6,268 nt of DNA from Desulfobacteraceae bacterium (GTDB lineage Bacteria; Desulfobacterota; DSM-4660; Desulfatiglandales; Desulfatiglandaceae): the NCBI GenBank assembly GCA_013203065.1, contig JABMQV010000313.1, forward strand, positions 1 to 6,268. The letters are read 5' to 3'. A program made the translations under genes and the position numbers. The notes under the pieces are model-generated. The model searched no databases. It was given only the letters and a program-made list of their open reading frames with translations, and was not told where the DNA came from. Each line of letters opens with the position of its first letter. The first letter of the stretch is position 1. Positions 1-6,246 of the stretch are shown piece after piece.

Positions 1-73
1 CCGCACAGAGGAGCGCTGTGCCGGATATCATCATTCCCTTGACTGTCCCGGGCTTGATCCTGCTGTGATCCAT
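1..73 (-). CDS. N-terminus of a probable BatD-type protein (partial, runs off the window)
   Basis: Only the first 24 codons are in the window. The ATG shares one base with the TGA stop of the preceding gene (a TGATG junction) and has an AGGAGG Shine-Dalgarno 8 bases upstream, so the start is well supported. The visible peptide has basic residues (Arg5, Lys7, Lys12) followed by a hydrophobic stretch, MMISGTALLCA, which looks like the start of a signal peptide or membrane anchor. In Bat operons the gene after batB/batC usually encodes BatD, a large periplasmic protein with an N-terminal signal peptide and a C-terminal anchor, sometimes annotated as an oxygen-tolerance protein. The identity here rests on position and the signal peptide only, because no diagnostic domain is visible. 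It could instead be another exported Bat-cluster protein. Confidence 0.6.
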   Translation of the reverse strand, partial: MDHSRIKPGTVKGMMISGTALLCA

Positions 74-2076
74 CACCAGTCCCTCCTCTTCTTTTCATCC
101 TGTTTTTTCTTCTGGCCTCTGTTCTTGGCGAAGAGGGGCATTACTCGCTCATCTCCCTTGAGGGAATCCAGCAGATTTTTGGCCTCTTCCTTGCTCATCT
201 GTCCGGGTTTTCGTCGCCTGGGGGCAGGGGAGCCGGGAGACTTCTGGCCCAGTTGACGAGGCTTCATCTGAGCGGGGCTCTTTTTATCTTTTTTTCCGGC
301 CCCCTGGTTGGCCTGCTGCTTTTTTGACTGTTCAGGTTTGGAGGCCTTTTTCTTGTCCTGCCCCTTTCCTGGCTTGTCCTTCTTTTTTGAGTTCTTTGAT
401 GGGTCCATGCCCTTTGAACCTGAGGATTTATCCTTCTTATTGTCCTTTTTGTCCTGATTCTTGGCCTGTTTATTGTCCTGTTTCTTGTCCTTGTCCTTGT
501 CTTTGTTTTTACCCTTGTCCTTGTTTTTCTTCTTATTGTGCTTCTTTTGCTTTTTTTTCAGCGCTTCCAGTTTTTTCTTAACAAACTCCTGATTAAATCG
601 GGCGTCTTCATCTTTTGGATTGAGCTTGAGCGCACCTTCGTACGCATCCACTGCCGTCTGCCATTGTTTAATGGTGGTCTGGGGGTTTGATTTCTCCGTC
701 CCCTGACCCTGGCGATAGCGGGTGTTTCCCAGATTGTAGTAGGCCAGATTCTGCAAGGATAGTTCGGGGCTCTCTGTCGCCTTCTTGAGGGCCTTTGAGG
801 CCTCCTTGTAGTTTTTGGCCTTATAGGCGGCCGCGCCCAGGTTAAACTGCAACTGTTTGTCTTCAGGACTCTCGTCCGCGGAAGCCTTATATTCTTTGAC
901 GGCGAGGGCGTAGTCTCCCTTTTTGTAGGCCTTTTCCGCGCCCTGCGGGGAGGCAGCGGCCATCTGAGGGTGGAGCAAAAAGGCCAGTATGGGAAGTATG
1001 GCGAGGGAGGCCACGGCAGCCTTTCTCGCTGTGAGAGGGCGGCGGTTGGCTGTTTTTATGACGGGGACGGTTTTTGGGGACGGTTTTCTGTCACCCATGA
1101 CGAATTCAATGACCAGCAGGAGCAAGGCAAAGAGGAGAGGCCATTCAAAGCGATCGATGGGAACCTTGCGCATCCTCTCGGCGAGTTCCTGCTTGGGAAT
1201 CAGACTGAGTTTTTGTTTGTAAATGGCATCCAGCCCCTGGGCCTGGCGGCCTAACGGTTCGTAAAGGCCTCCGGTGGCCTTGGCAATCTGCCCGAGCATC
1301 TTGTCGTCCAAACGCGACTTGACCATTTGGCCTTTGTCATCTTTCACAAAAGACATTCCCTTTCCGGGCTGGTTTATGGGGATCAATTCTCCGGCCGGAG
1401 TCCCAACGCCTACAGTATAAATGGTCATGCCCTTGGCAGCGGCCTCTTTGGCGGCGGTCAGGCCCTCCCCCTCGAGATCTTCACCATCGGTGATAAGGAC
1501 GAGTATCCTGTGGTTTGCATCGTTTGAGAAGGCAAATTCCGCCTCACGGATGGCACTCGCCAGATCGGTGCCGCCTTTGGGTATGATTCCGGTGTCAAGG
1601 GCCATGAGTGATTGTTTAAAGGCATCATAATCAAGGGTCAGAGGACACATGAGAAAGGCCGCTCCTGCAAAGGGAATAAGGCCCACCCTGTCCCCCTCAA
1701 GCCTGGATACAAAGTCCATGATTCCCATCTTGCTCCTCTCCAGACGGTTGGGCTTTACATCATTAGCCAGCATGCTTTTAGAGGTATCCACGGCCATGAG
1801 AATATCAATGCCTTTGCGTTTGACTTCTTTCCAGCGAAATCCCACCTGGGGCCGGGCGAGGGCCAAGAATATGGAGGCAATCGCCAGGATGAGCAAGACG
1901 CGCTTTGTCATCCTTCGACCAGGGGAGACACTTTCAGTCAACCTCTCCAGCAAGTGCCCCGAAGCGAACCTGTGCAATGCCGCGCTGCTTCTCCTCTGAA
2001 AGTGGTAGAATCCATAGGCGAGGATGCTGCAGATGATCAGGCCGACAGCTAACCATATTGGGTGTGCGAATTGCAT
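73..2076 (-). CDS. batB: BatB-BatC fusion: membrane-anchored VWA domain plus TPR domain and lysine-rich tail
   Basis: This 667-residue protein joins two proteins that are separate in Bacteroides. Residues 1-330 are BatB-like: membrane helices at about 6-24 and 57-75, a VWA domain at about 90-290, and a helix at about 311-327. The MIDAS is complete: D97-T-S-K-S101, T170 in KGGTD, and D197 in ITDGED. A fourth hydrophobic segment (about 353-370), preceded by basic residues and followed by an AxA site at 373-375, resembles a signal peptide. Residues 376-500 hold about three TPR-like repeats, as in BatC. Residues 505-610 are very rich in lysine, and the end has the MSKEEAKNLLDSLKGDE segment typical of BatC-like C-termini. 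Basic loops at 25-56 and 328-352 place the VWA and TPR domains in the periplasm. The TPRs could recruit partners to the VWA proteins. The start has a GGAAAA-type ribosome site in a purine-rich leader. The stop overlaps the next gene by one base. Confidence 0.9.
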   Translation of the reverse strand: MQFAHPIWLAVGLIICSILAYGFYHFQRRSSAALHRFASGHLLERLTESVSPGRRMTKRVLLILAIASIFLALARPQVGFRWKEVKRKGIDILMAVDTSKSMLANDVKPNRLERSKMGIMDFVSRLEGDRVGLIPFAGAAFLMCPLTLDYDAFKQSLMALDTGIIPKGGTDLASAIREAEFAFSNDANHRILVLITDGEDLEGEGLTAAKEAAAKGMTIYTVGVGTPAGELIPINQPGKGMSFVKDDKGQMVKSRLDDKMLGQIAKATGGLYEPLGRQAQGLDAIYKQKLSLIPKQELAERMRKVPIDRFEWPLLFALLLLVIEFVMGDRKPSPKTVPVIKTANRRPLTARKAAVASLAILPILAFLLHPQMAAASPQGAEKAYKKGDYALAVKEYKASADESPEDKQLQFNLGAAAYKAKNYKEASKALKKATESPELSLQNLAYYNLGNTRYRQGQGTEKSNPQTTIKQWQTAVDAYEGALKLNPKDEDARFNQEFVKKKLEALKKKQKKHNKKKNKDKGKNKDKDKDKKQDNKQAKNQDKKDNKKDKSSGSKGMDPSKNSKKKDKPGKGQDKKKASKPEQSKKQQANQGAGKKDKKSPAQMKPRQLGQKSPGSPAPRRRKPGQMSKEEAKNLLDSLKGDERVMPLFAKNRGQKKKQDEKKRRDW
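82..87 (-). promoter_or_regulatory. Shine-Dalgarno of the partial batD-like gene
   Basis: AGGAGG lies inside the last codons of the upstream VWA-TPR gene, 8 bases before the ATG at 73. It supports translation of the truncated downstream gene from that ATG, and the TGATG junction suggests translational coupling. Confidence 0.65.
277..546 (-). repeat. Low-complexity lysine-rich coding tract
   Basis: This stretch codes for residues 511-600 of the VWA-TPR fusion. By hand count 37 of the 90 residues are Lys and 12 are Asp, with many Asn and Gln and no aromatic residue or Cys. On the + strand it shows as irregular iterations of ttgtcc and cttctt units, i.e. imperfect AAGGAC (Lys-Asp) hexamers on the coding strand, densest around 480-530. 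It probably grew by slippage of short repeats. The encoded segment should be disordered and strongly basic. Confidence 0.75.
949..1032 (-). other. Internal signal-peptide-like segment at the BatB/BatC fusion joint
   Basis: This part codes for residues 349-376 of the fusion. It has a basic start (TARKAA), a hydrophobic core of about 15 residues and the sequence MAAAS-P, in which A373 and A375 meet the -3/-1 rule for signal peptidase I. Before the presumed fusion it would have been the N-terminal signal peptide of a free BatC protein. Now it is either the fourth membrane helix or a site where the TPR part is cut free. An ATG at 1098 (Met327) lies in frame upstream, but no Shine-Dalgarno precedes it. 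Confidence 0.5.
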
Positions 2077-2148
2077 TTTGTTTTCCTTTCTCTTTCTTTG
2101 TTTCTGAGTAAACGGTTATGCCAGACTGACGCTGATAGTCCCTCTGAT
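2077..2148 (-). other. Spacer between batA and the VWA-TPR fusion gene
   Basis: This 72-base gap has no terminator-like hairpin followed by a T-run. On the coding strand the last 30 bases are almost all purines (repeated GAAA/AAAG), giving an unstructured leader that contains the AGGAAAA ribosome site of the fusion gene. No separate promoter is evident. Confidence 0.5.
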
Positions 2149-3147
2149 TCACGGCAATCGACGGAAACGGGTGTGGGCCAGTGTCAGTTCTATCCCCAAG
2201 AAGAGGAGCGCCGGAATCAGGAGCCATGAGAATACCTGGTTGCGGTGCTCAAACTTCTTTATCTTTCGGGTGGTCTTTTCCAGCTTGTTGATTTCATTGT
2301 AGATCTTCCCGAGAGAGTCGGTGTCAGTGGCCCGGTAATAACGCGCCCCCGTCATCTCGGCGACCTTTTCCAGGGTATCCTCATCAATATCGACCCTGGC
2401 CATGACGATTTTCCGGTTTCCAAACCTGTCGGTTGCCGGCACCGGGACTTCACCCCGCGACCCGGCACCGATGGTATAGACCTTGATTCCCAATGCTTCT
2501 GCGGCCTCTGCGGCCGTGAGGGGCGAGACCTTGCCGGCATTGTTCATCCCGTCGGTCAAGAGGATAACGATTTTGGATTTAGCCTTTTGGCCCCTCAAGC
2601 GGTTGACCCCTGAAGCCATGGCCGAGCCAATCGCCGTGCCATCTTCCAGCATACCCGTGTTGACGGTTTCCAGTCTCTGCTGGAGCCAGTGATGATCAAG
2701 GGTTAATGGGCTGACCAGGTATGGCTGTGCAGCAAATGCGATCAAGCCGATTCGGTCATTGGGGCGTTCCTCAATAAATCTTGCCACCACTCGTTTGACC
2801 ACATCAATGCGGTTTGCGGGCTTACCCTTGATGGTAAAGTCGAGCGCCTCCATGGAGCCTGAGACATCCACGCCAAGCAGGATATCGATTCCGCTTGCCT
2901 CCACTTCTGTGGTTCCATGCACAATCTGGGGCTGTGCCAGGGCAAGGACCAAAAACCCCAGAGCCAAAGCCCGCAAGGTACCCAGCCACTTCCCGGCCCT
3001 TGATTTGCGCGCCCCGGCGAGGGCCTTGGCAGTCTGCGCGGTAGAATAACGCACCGCGCATGCCAGTCCTCTTCTTCCTCGCGCAAAGGCCAGGAGCGGC
3101 ACCAAAGCCAGCAGCCATAATACTTCCGGATGATTGAAATGAATCAT
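2149..3147 (-). CDS. batA: BatA-type membrane-anchored VWA protein
   Basis: This 332-residue protein has the usual length and layout of BatA: membrane helices at about 7-22 and 56-72, a VWA domain at about 87-290, and a helix at about 306-325. The MIDAS is complete: D94-V-S-G-S98, T171 in EDGTAIG, and D199 in LLTDGMNN. It should therefore bind Mg2+ and a ligand carboxylate. The segment between helices 1 and 2 is rich in Arg and Lys, and so is the C-terminal tail (RFRRLP). By the positive-inside rule both are cytoplasmic and the VWA domain is periplasmic. Together with the VWA domain of the next gene it probably forms the extracytoplasmic part of the Bat complex. The start codon overlaps the stop of the upstream gene (ATGA) and has a near-perfect AGGAGGT 5 bases upstream. 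A 72-base gap follows before the VWA-TPR gene. Confidence 0.92.
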   Translation of the reverse strand: MIHFNHPEVLWLLALVPLLAFARGRRGLACAVRYSTAQTAKALAGARKSRAGKWLGTLRALALGFLVLALAQPQIVHGTTEVEASGIDILLGVDVSGSMEALDFTIKGKPANRIDVVKRVVARFIEERPNDRIGLIAFAAQPYLVSPLTLDHHWLQQRLETVNTGMLEDGTAIGSAMASGVNRLRGQKAKSKIVILLTDGMNNAGKVSPLTAAEAAEALGIKVYTIGAGSRGEVPVPATDRFGNRKIVMARVDIDEDTLEKVAEMTGARYYRATDTDSLGKIYNEINKLEKTTRKIKKFEHRNQVFSWLLIPALLFLGIELTLAHTRFRRLP

Positions 3148-4016
3148 GATCCACCTCCTGCCACCACGGCGCTGCCGTCATTCAAACCGGCAGGGATTAT
3201 TGTCTTCTTTGGAATGAGTCGGTGACCCTTCTCCCACAGTCTATGGAGCAGCGACCGGCTTTCTAAATCCTTTACAGCAACCAGGTCTTCCCCGCTGATC
3301 TGTGACTCCTGCTCGCTGCTCTCATCCTCCGCACAGGGGATTGTGTTCTCTACAAATTGCCATGCGCTCTGGTGCATCGCGGTCATCTGATCAACAGAAA
3401 GATTGTAGCGAGCGAATTTCGCCAGATCGCAGTGCCCCAGAAAGTCCTCCAACACCTCGCTGTGAGAGCTCAGGATTGCGGGTCTGTCAGAGACAAGACG
3501 TTCCATAAACTCCTCGGTGGTGTAGTGGGTTGCGGTCAGCCGAAACCGTTTTTCGATATATGTTCGGATCGCACCGGAAACGGCCACGGAAAACGCCCCT
3601 GCCTTCTCGGGGCGCATCAGTGCCCTGGCCCGCTCCAACTGTTCAAATGCAATCTCATGGGCACTTTTTACCCTGAATGATTTCCCGTTGCGAAGCCATC
3701 GCCGGACAGCCCAGGCAATCAAGAGCAGGAGAGCGCCCCCTCCGGCATAGCATGCCCATAACCAGGGGTAAGGTATGCTGATAGGGCCTTTTATATCCCG
3801 GATATCCTGTGCGATCGCCGATGGGGGTATGGCTTTGGCTTGAGCGGGAGGCGATCCCTGAAGAACCGGAGATGCGCCGGGGGCTGGGCTTTTTTGATTT
3901 TGAAACGACTTGGGTGATGGTGCTGTAACATTGTTTGCGGCCAAAGTCGCATCTGCCCCAAAAAGGATAGAGAATCCCGCCGCGGCTACGATGGCAATCT
4001 TGGTTAGACGTTTCAT
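3144..4016 (-). CDS. DUF4381-like single-pass membrane protein of the Bat operon
   Basis: This 290-residue protein starts with a signal peptide (basic MKRLTK, hydrophobic core, possible cleavage after ATLA at about residue 26). A Pro/Ser/Ala-rich segment follows (about 30-70), then the motif DIRDIKGPISIPYPWLW (about 71-87), one membrane helix (about 85-105) and a basic stop-transfer segment RRWLRNGKSFRVK. A helical cytoplasmic domain occupies about 119-235, with FSVAVSGAIRTYIEKRF and TTEEFMERL segments. The DIRDIK-x-P motif just before a helix is characteristic of the DUF4381-type proteins found between DUF58 and VWA genes in proteobacterial Bat loci. I infer a role as adaptor linking the cytoplasmic ATPase and DUF58 to the periplasmic VWA proteins. 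It starts on a TGATG junction with DUF58, with AAGGAG 9 bases upstream, and its stop overlaps batA by 4 bases. The family call is by motif and position, without a profile search. Confidence 0.75.
   Translation of the reverse strand: MKRLTKIAIVAAAGFSILFGADATLAANNVTAPSPKSFQNQKSPAPGASPVLQGSPPAQAKAIPPSAIAQDIRDIKGPISIPYPWLWACYAGGGALLLLIAWAVRRWLRNGKSFRVKSAHEIAFEQLERARALMRPEKAGAFSVAVSGAIRTYIEKRFRLTATHYTTEEFMERLVSDRPAILSSHSEVLEDFLGHCDLAKFARYNLSVDQMTAMHQSAWQFVENTIPCAEDESSEQESQISGEDLVAVKDLESRSLLHRLWEKGHRLIPKKTIIPAGLNDGSAVVAGGGS
3153..3159 (-). promoter_or_regulatory. Strong Shine-Dalgarno of batA
   Basis: AGGAGGT lies 5 bases upstream of the batA ATG at 3147, within the last codons of the DUF4381-like gene. 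It is the best match to the anti-Shine-Dalgarno among the gene starts in this window, and it fixes the start despite the ATGA overlap. Confidence 0.75.
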
Positions 4017-4927
4017 CAGTGTCTTCTCCTTTCCCTCGAACCAAAGAAATTGAGCAATACGGGCAGGTAAGGTTTGTCCGTTGAAAGCTCCAGGAAATCC
4101 ACGCCTGACGAATGGATCGTCCTCCTCAGTTCCTCTCGGTTTTGGTTGGCCAGTTGCGAAAAGTTGTCCCTGATGTCAGCGCGTGTCGTGTCCAGTTCAA
4201 CCTGTTCGCCCGTCTCGGAGTCCTCGATGGTGAGGAGTCCGATATCGGGCAATTCCCATTCCCTGGGATCGTTGACGGAAACGGCAACCATATCGTGGTG
4301 CCGGTTGGTTATCTGGAGTTTTGGCCTGAAGCCTTCAAGTGAGTCACTAAAGTCACCGGGCAGGCAGAAATCGGAGATAAGAAAGGTCACGGCCCGGCGC
4401 TTGATCACCTGGTTTGCAAAATCCAGGGCCGCTACCAGGTCCGTATCCTTGCCTTCGGGCTGAAAGAAAAGTATTTCGCGGATCACCCGCAGGATATGTG
4501 ACCTCCCTTTTCCAGGCGGTATGTATAGTTCCGCATTGTCGGTGAACAGGATCAAACCCACCTTGTCGCTATTGCGAACCGCGGAAAATGCCAGGACGCT
4601 CCCGAGTTCCGCCATCATCTCCCGCTTGCTTTGGGCGGAAGAGCCGAATTCACCCGAGGCGCTTACGTCAATAATGAGCATAATGGTCAGCTCGCGTTCC
4701 TCGGTGAATTTTTTTACAAAGGTACGGCCCGTACGCGCTGTCACATTCCAGTCGATGCTCCTCACATCATCGCCGGGTACATATTCCCGCACCTCGTCAA
4801 AGTCCATGCCGCGGCCTTTAAAGACGGAATGGTAATGACCGGAGAAGGTATCATCCACGAGACGGTTTGTCTTGATTTCAACCTGCCGTACTTTTTCAAG
4901 AATTTCGCTGCTAATGTGAGTATCCAT
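4016..4927 (-). CDS. DUF58 family protein (VWA-like, cytoplasmic)
   Basis: This 303-residue protein is a full-length DUF58 protein. The family signature is present: G-x-G-M-D-F-DEVREYVPGDDVRSIDWNVTAR at about 38-65. A VWA-like fold follows, with DVSAS (D87, S89, S91), T162 in GKDTDL and D186 in ISDF, so the MIDAS residues are kept. The segment HHDMVAVSVNDPREWELPDIG (211-230) and the end LLNFFGSRERRRH are also typical. There is no signal peptide or membrane helix, so it is cytoplasmic. DUF58 genes nearly always follow a MoxR ATPase gene, and the protein is thought to act as its partner. The start has an AGGAAGG ribosome site upstream and the stop shares one base with the next start. A 73-base gap separates it from the MoxR gene. 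Confidence 0.92.
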   Translation of the reverse strand: MDTHISSEILEKVRQVEIKTNRLVDDTFSGHYHSVFKGRGMDFDEVREYVPGDDVRSIDWNVTARTGRTFVKKFTEERELTIMLIIDVSASGEFGSSAQSKREMMAELGSVLAFSAVRNSDKVGLILFTDNAELYIPPGKGRSHILRVIREILFFQPEGKDTDLVAALDFANQVIKRRAVTFLISDFCLPGDFSDSLEGFRPKLQITNRHHDMVAVSVNDPREWELPDIGLLTIEDSETGEQVELDTTRADIRDNFSQLANQNREELRRTIHSSGVDFLELSTDKPYLPVLLNFFGSRERRRH

Positions 4928-5000
4928 AGGTTACCTTCCTCTCTTTTTGACAGACATCCGTGAGGGTATCACGTCGGCTTTTGGGGACGTGGTCGGAAGC
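4928..5000 (-). other. Spacer between the MoxR and DUF58 genes
   Basis: This 73-base gap contains a weak inverted repeat, ACGTC...GACGT, with a 10-base loop (4971-4990), and the AGGAAGG ribosome site of the DUF58 gene. No T-run follows the repeat, so it is not a convincing terminator. It could at most modestly attenuate or stabilise the message. Confidence 0.4.
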
Positions 5001-6056
5001 CTAGGGAACGGGAACGGTGTCCATGATCTTCCGGACAATATCCTCGCTTCTCAATGCCTCTGCCTCTGCCTCATAGGTAATGATGACGCGATGTCTGAGT
5101 ACGTCCATGGCAATGGATTTGACGTCTTCGGGTGTGACATAGCCGCGTCCACGCAGGAAGGCCAATGATTTGCTGGCCATCTTAAGATTGATGGTGGCCC
5201 TCGGGGATGCACCGTTTTGGATGTAGGGGTGCAGATCAAGGCCGTAGGATTGGGGATCGCGGGTGGCGTACACCAGGGAGACAATGTAGTTCTTGACCTT
5301 CTCATCCATATAGATGGTGTTCACCACCTGGCGCGCCCGAACAATGTCTTCCACCGTGACTACCGGGTTCACATTGACAGGGGAGCCTGTGGTGTCAACT
5401 GCATCAAGAATGATGCGTTCTTCCGAGACCGACGGGTATGTAATGACGACCTTTAGCATGAAGCGGTCAACCTGGGCCTCTGGCAGGGGATAGGTTCCTT
5501 CCTGCTCGATGGGGTTTTGTGTGGCCATCACCAGGAACGGATCGGGGAGGGCATAGGTTTCCTCTCCGATGGTTACCTGCCGTTCCTGCATTGCCTCGAG
5601 AAGTGCGCTCTGTACCTTGGCCGGAGCCCGGTTGATTTCGTCCGCGAGAATCAGATTGGTAAAGACCGGGCCATGTTTGACAACAAAGGATACGTTCTGG
5701 GGGTTGTAAATCTCGGTTCCGATAATATCGGCGGGCAGCATATCGGGTGTGAACTGAATCCTCCTGAAACCTGTCCGGATGGCGGCGGCCAGGGTTTTGA
5801 GGGCCAGTGTCTTTGCAAGCCCGGGAACCCCTTCGAGCAGAATATGGCCGTTTGAGAGGAGGCCCACGATGAGTCTTTCAAAAAGTTTTCTCTGACCGAC
5901 GATCACCCGGCCCATTTCCTGCTCCAACGGTCTCACCCAGGCAGATGCCTCATTCACCGAGTCGTTAATGGTTTGAATGCTCGTGAACTGGGGGCCGGAA
6001 TGCATGGGCTCCGCCATCAGTTCCCCTTGATTTTGTACTGCCGTCTGGATCTTCAT
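5001..6056 (-). CDS. moxR: MoxR-family AAA+ ATPase
   Basis: This 351-residue protein is a complete MoxR ATPase (AAA_3 core plus lid). It has the Walker A variant GVPGLAKT (76-83), Walker B LILADEIN (135-142, with D139 and E140), sensor 1 around ATQNP (178-182), the arginine-finger region EAQVDRF (193-199) and sensor 2 GASPRA (282-287). All catalytic residues are present, so it should hydrolyse ATP and work as a ring-shaped remodelling chaperone for DUF58 and VWA partners. It is the first gene of the operon. The chosen ATG has AAAGGAG 5 bases upstream. Met14 is an alternative start with an AAGGGG upstream, and the first 30 residues are poorly conserved in the family. A cytoplasmic location is expected because no membrane segment or signal peptide is present. 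Confidence 0.95.
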   Translation of the reverse strand: MKIQTAVQNQGELMAEPMHSGPQFTSIQTINDSVNEASAWVRPLEQEMGRVIVGQRKLFERLIVGLLSNGHILLEGVPGLAKTLALKTLAAAIRTGFRRIQFTPDMLPADIIGTEIYNPQNVSFVVKHGPVFTNLILADEINRAPAKVQSALLEAMQERQVTIGEETYALPDPFLVMATQNPIEQEGTYPLPEAQVDRFMLKVVITYPSVSEERIILDAVDTTGSPVNVNPVVTVEDIVRARQVVNTIYMDEKVKNYIVSLVYATRDPQSYGLDLHPYIQNGASPRATINLKMASKSLAFLRGRGYVTPEDVKSIAMDVLRHRVIITYEAEAEALRSEDIVRKIMDTVPVP

Positions 6057-6061
6057 GATGT

Positions 6062-6068
6062 CTCCTTT
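6062..6068 (-). promoter_or_regulatory. Shine-Dalgarno of the MoxR gene
   Basis: AAAGGAG lies 5 bases before the ATG at 6056. It favours this ATG over the internal Met14 and Met18 codons as the main start of the operon's first gene. Confidence 0.7.
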
Positions 6069-6147
6069 CTTTGCTGGTGATAACTGTTTTCCCTCTACTG
6101 TTTGGTCCGGAAGGTAACATGCTATCCTTACAAGAACCTTTCTGTAG

Positions 6148-6165
6148 CATTACAGTCTTGTAATG
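6148..6165. promoter_or_regulatory. Perfect inverted repeat, candidate operator
   Basis: CATTACA-GTCT-TGTAATG is a perfect 7+7 base palindrome with a 4-base centre, lying 92 bases upstream of the first start codon. Further copies of the half-site occur nearby: TTACAAG at 6128-6134 and TTGTAAT at 6167-6173, the latter 9 bases downstream of the TTGTAAT at 6158. A symmetric site with extra half-sites in a promoter region suggests binding of a dimeric repressor or activator. The TACA/TGTA half-sites resemble those of the BlaI/CopY group, but the centre is longer than in their known operators, so no regulator is assigned. A small RNA hairpin in the leader is the alternative. Confidence 0.45.
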
Positions 6166-6198
6166 TTTGTAATTATTCGGGGTAACTTTTCAATAAGT

Positions 6199-6218
6199 TC
6201 AGGGGAGATAACCCCTGA
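6199..6218. repeat. GC-rich inverted repeat upstream of the operon
   Basis: TCAGGGG-AGATAA-CCCCTGA is a perfect 7+7 base inverted repeat with a 6-base loop. Neither strand has a T-run after the stem, so it is not a classical intrinsic terminator. It may be a second protein-binding site or a weak end-of-transcript hairpin of an upstream gene outside the window. Confidence 0.5.
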
Positions 6219-6246
6219 GAGGCAGGATCAATAGGACCGGAACCAA

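Noticed and set aside
1096..1098. Internal ATG (Met327) as a separate start for a free BatC protein.
   Set aside because: No Shine-Dalgarno lies upstream and the frame is continuous with the VWA domain, so a single fused gene is the simpler reading.
1612..2052. A 146-codon open frame on the + strand opposite the VWA-TPR gene.
   Set aside because: It lies fully antisense to a clearly conserved VWA coding region and its product has no recognisable domain or ribosome site. The same holds for the other + strand frames, for example 5517-5855 and 4074-4463.
1934..2227. A minus-strand frame of 97 codons bridging the batA-batB gap.
   Set aside because: It overlaps the ends of two well-supported genes in another frame, is rich in Arg/Pro/Gln as expected from a frame shadow, and has no family resemblance.
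4934..4960. An 8-codon mini-ORF (ATG TCT GTC AAA ... TAA) just before the DUF58 start, considered as a leader peptide.
   Set aside because: There is no ribosome site in front and no regulatory codon run. It arises from the purine-rich ribosome-binding region itself.
6199..6218. Intrinsic terminator.
   Set aside because: The stem is good, but there is no T-run after it on either strand.
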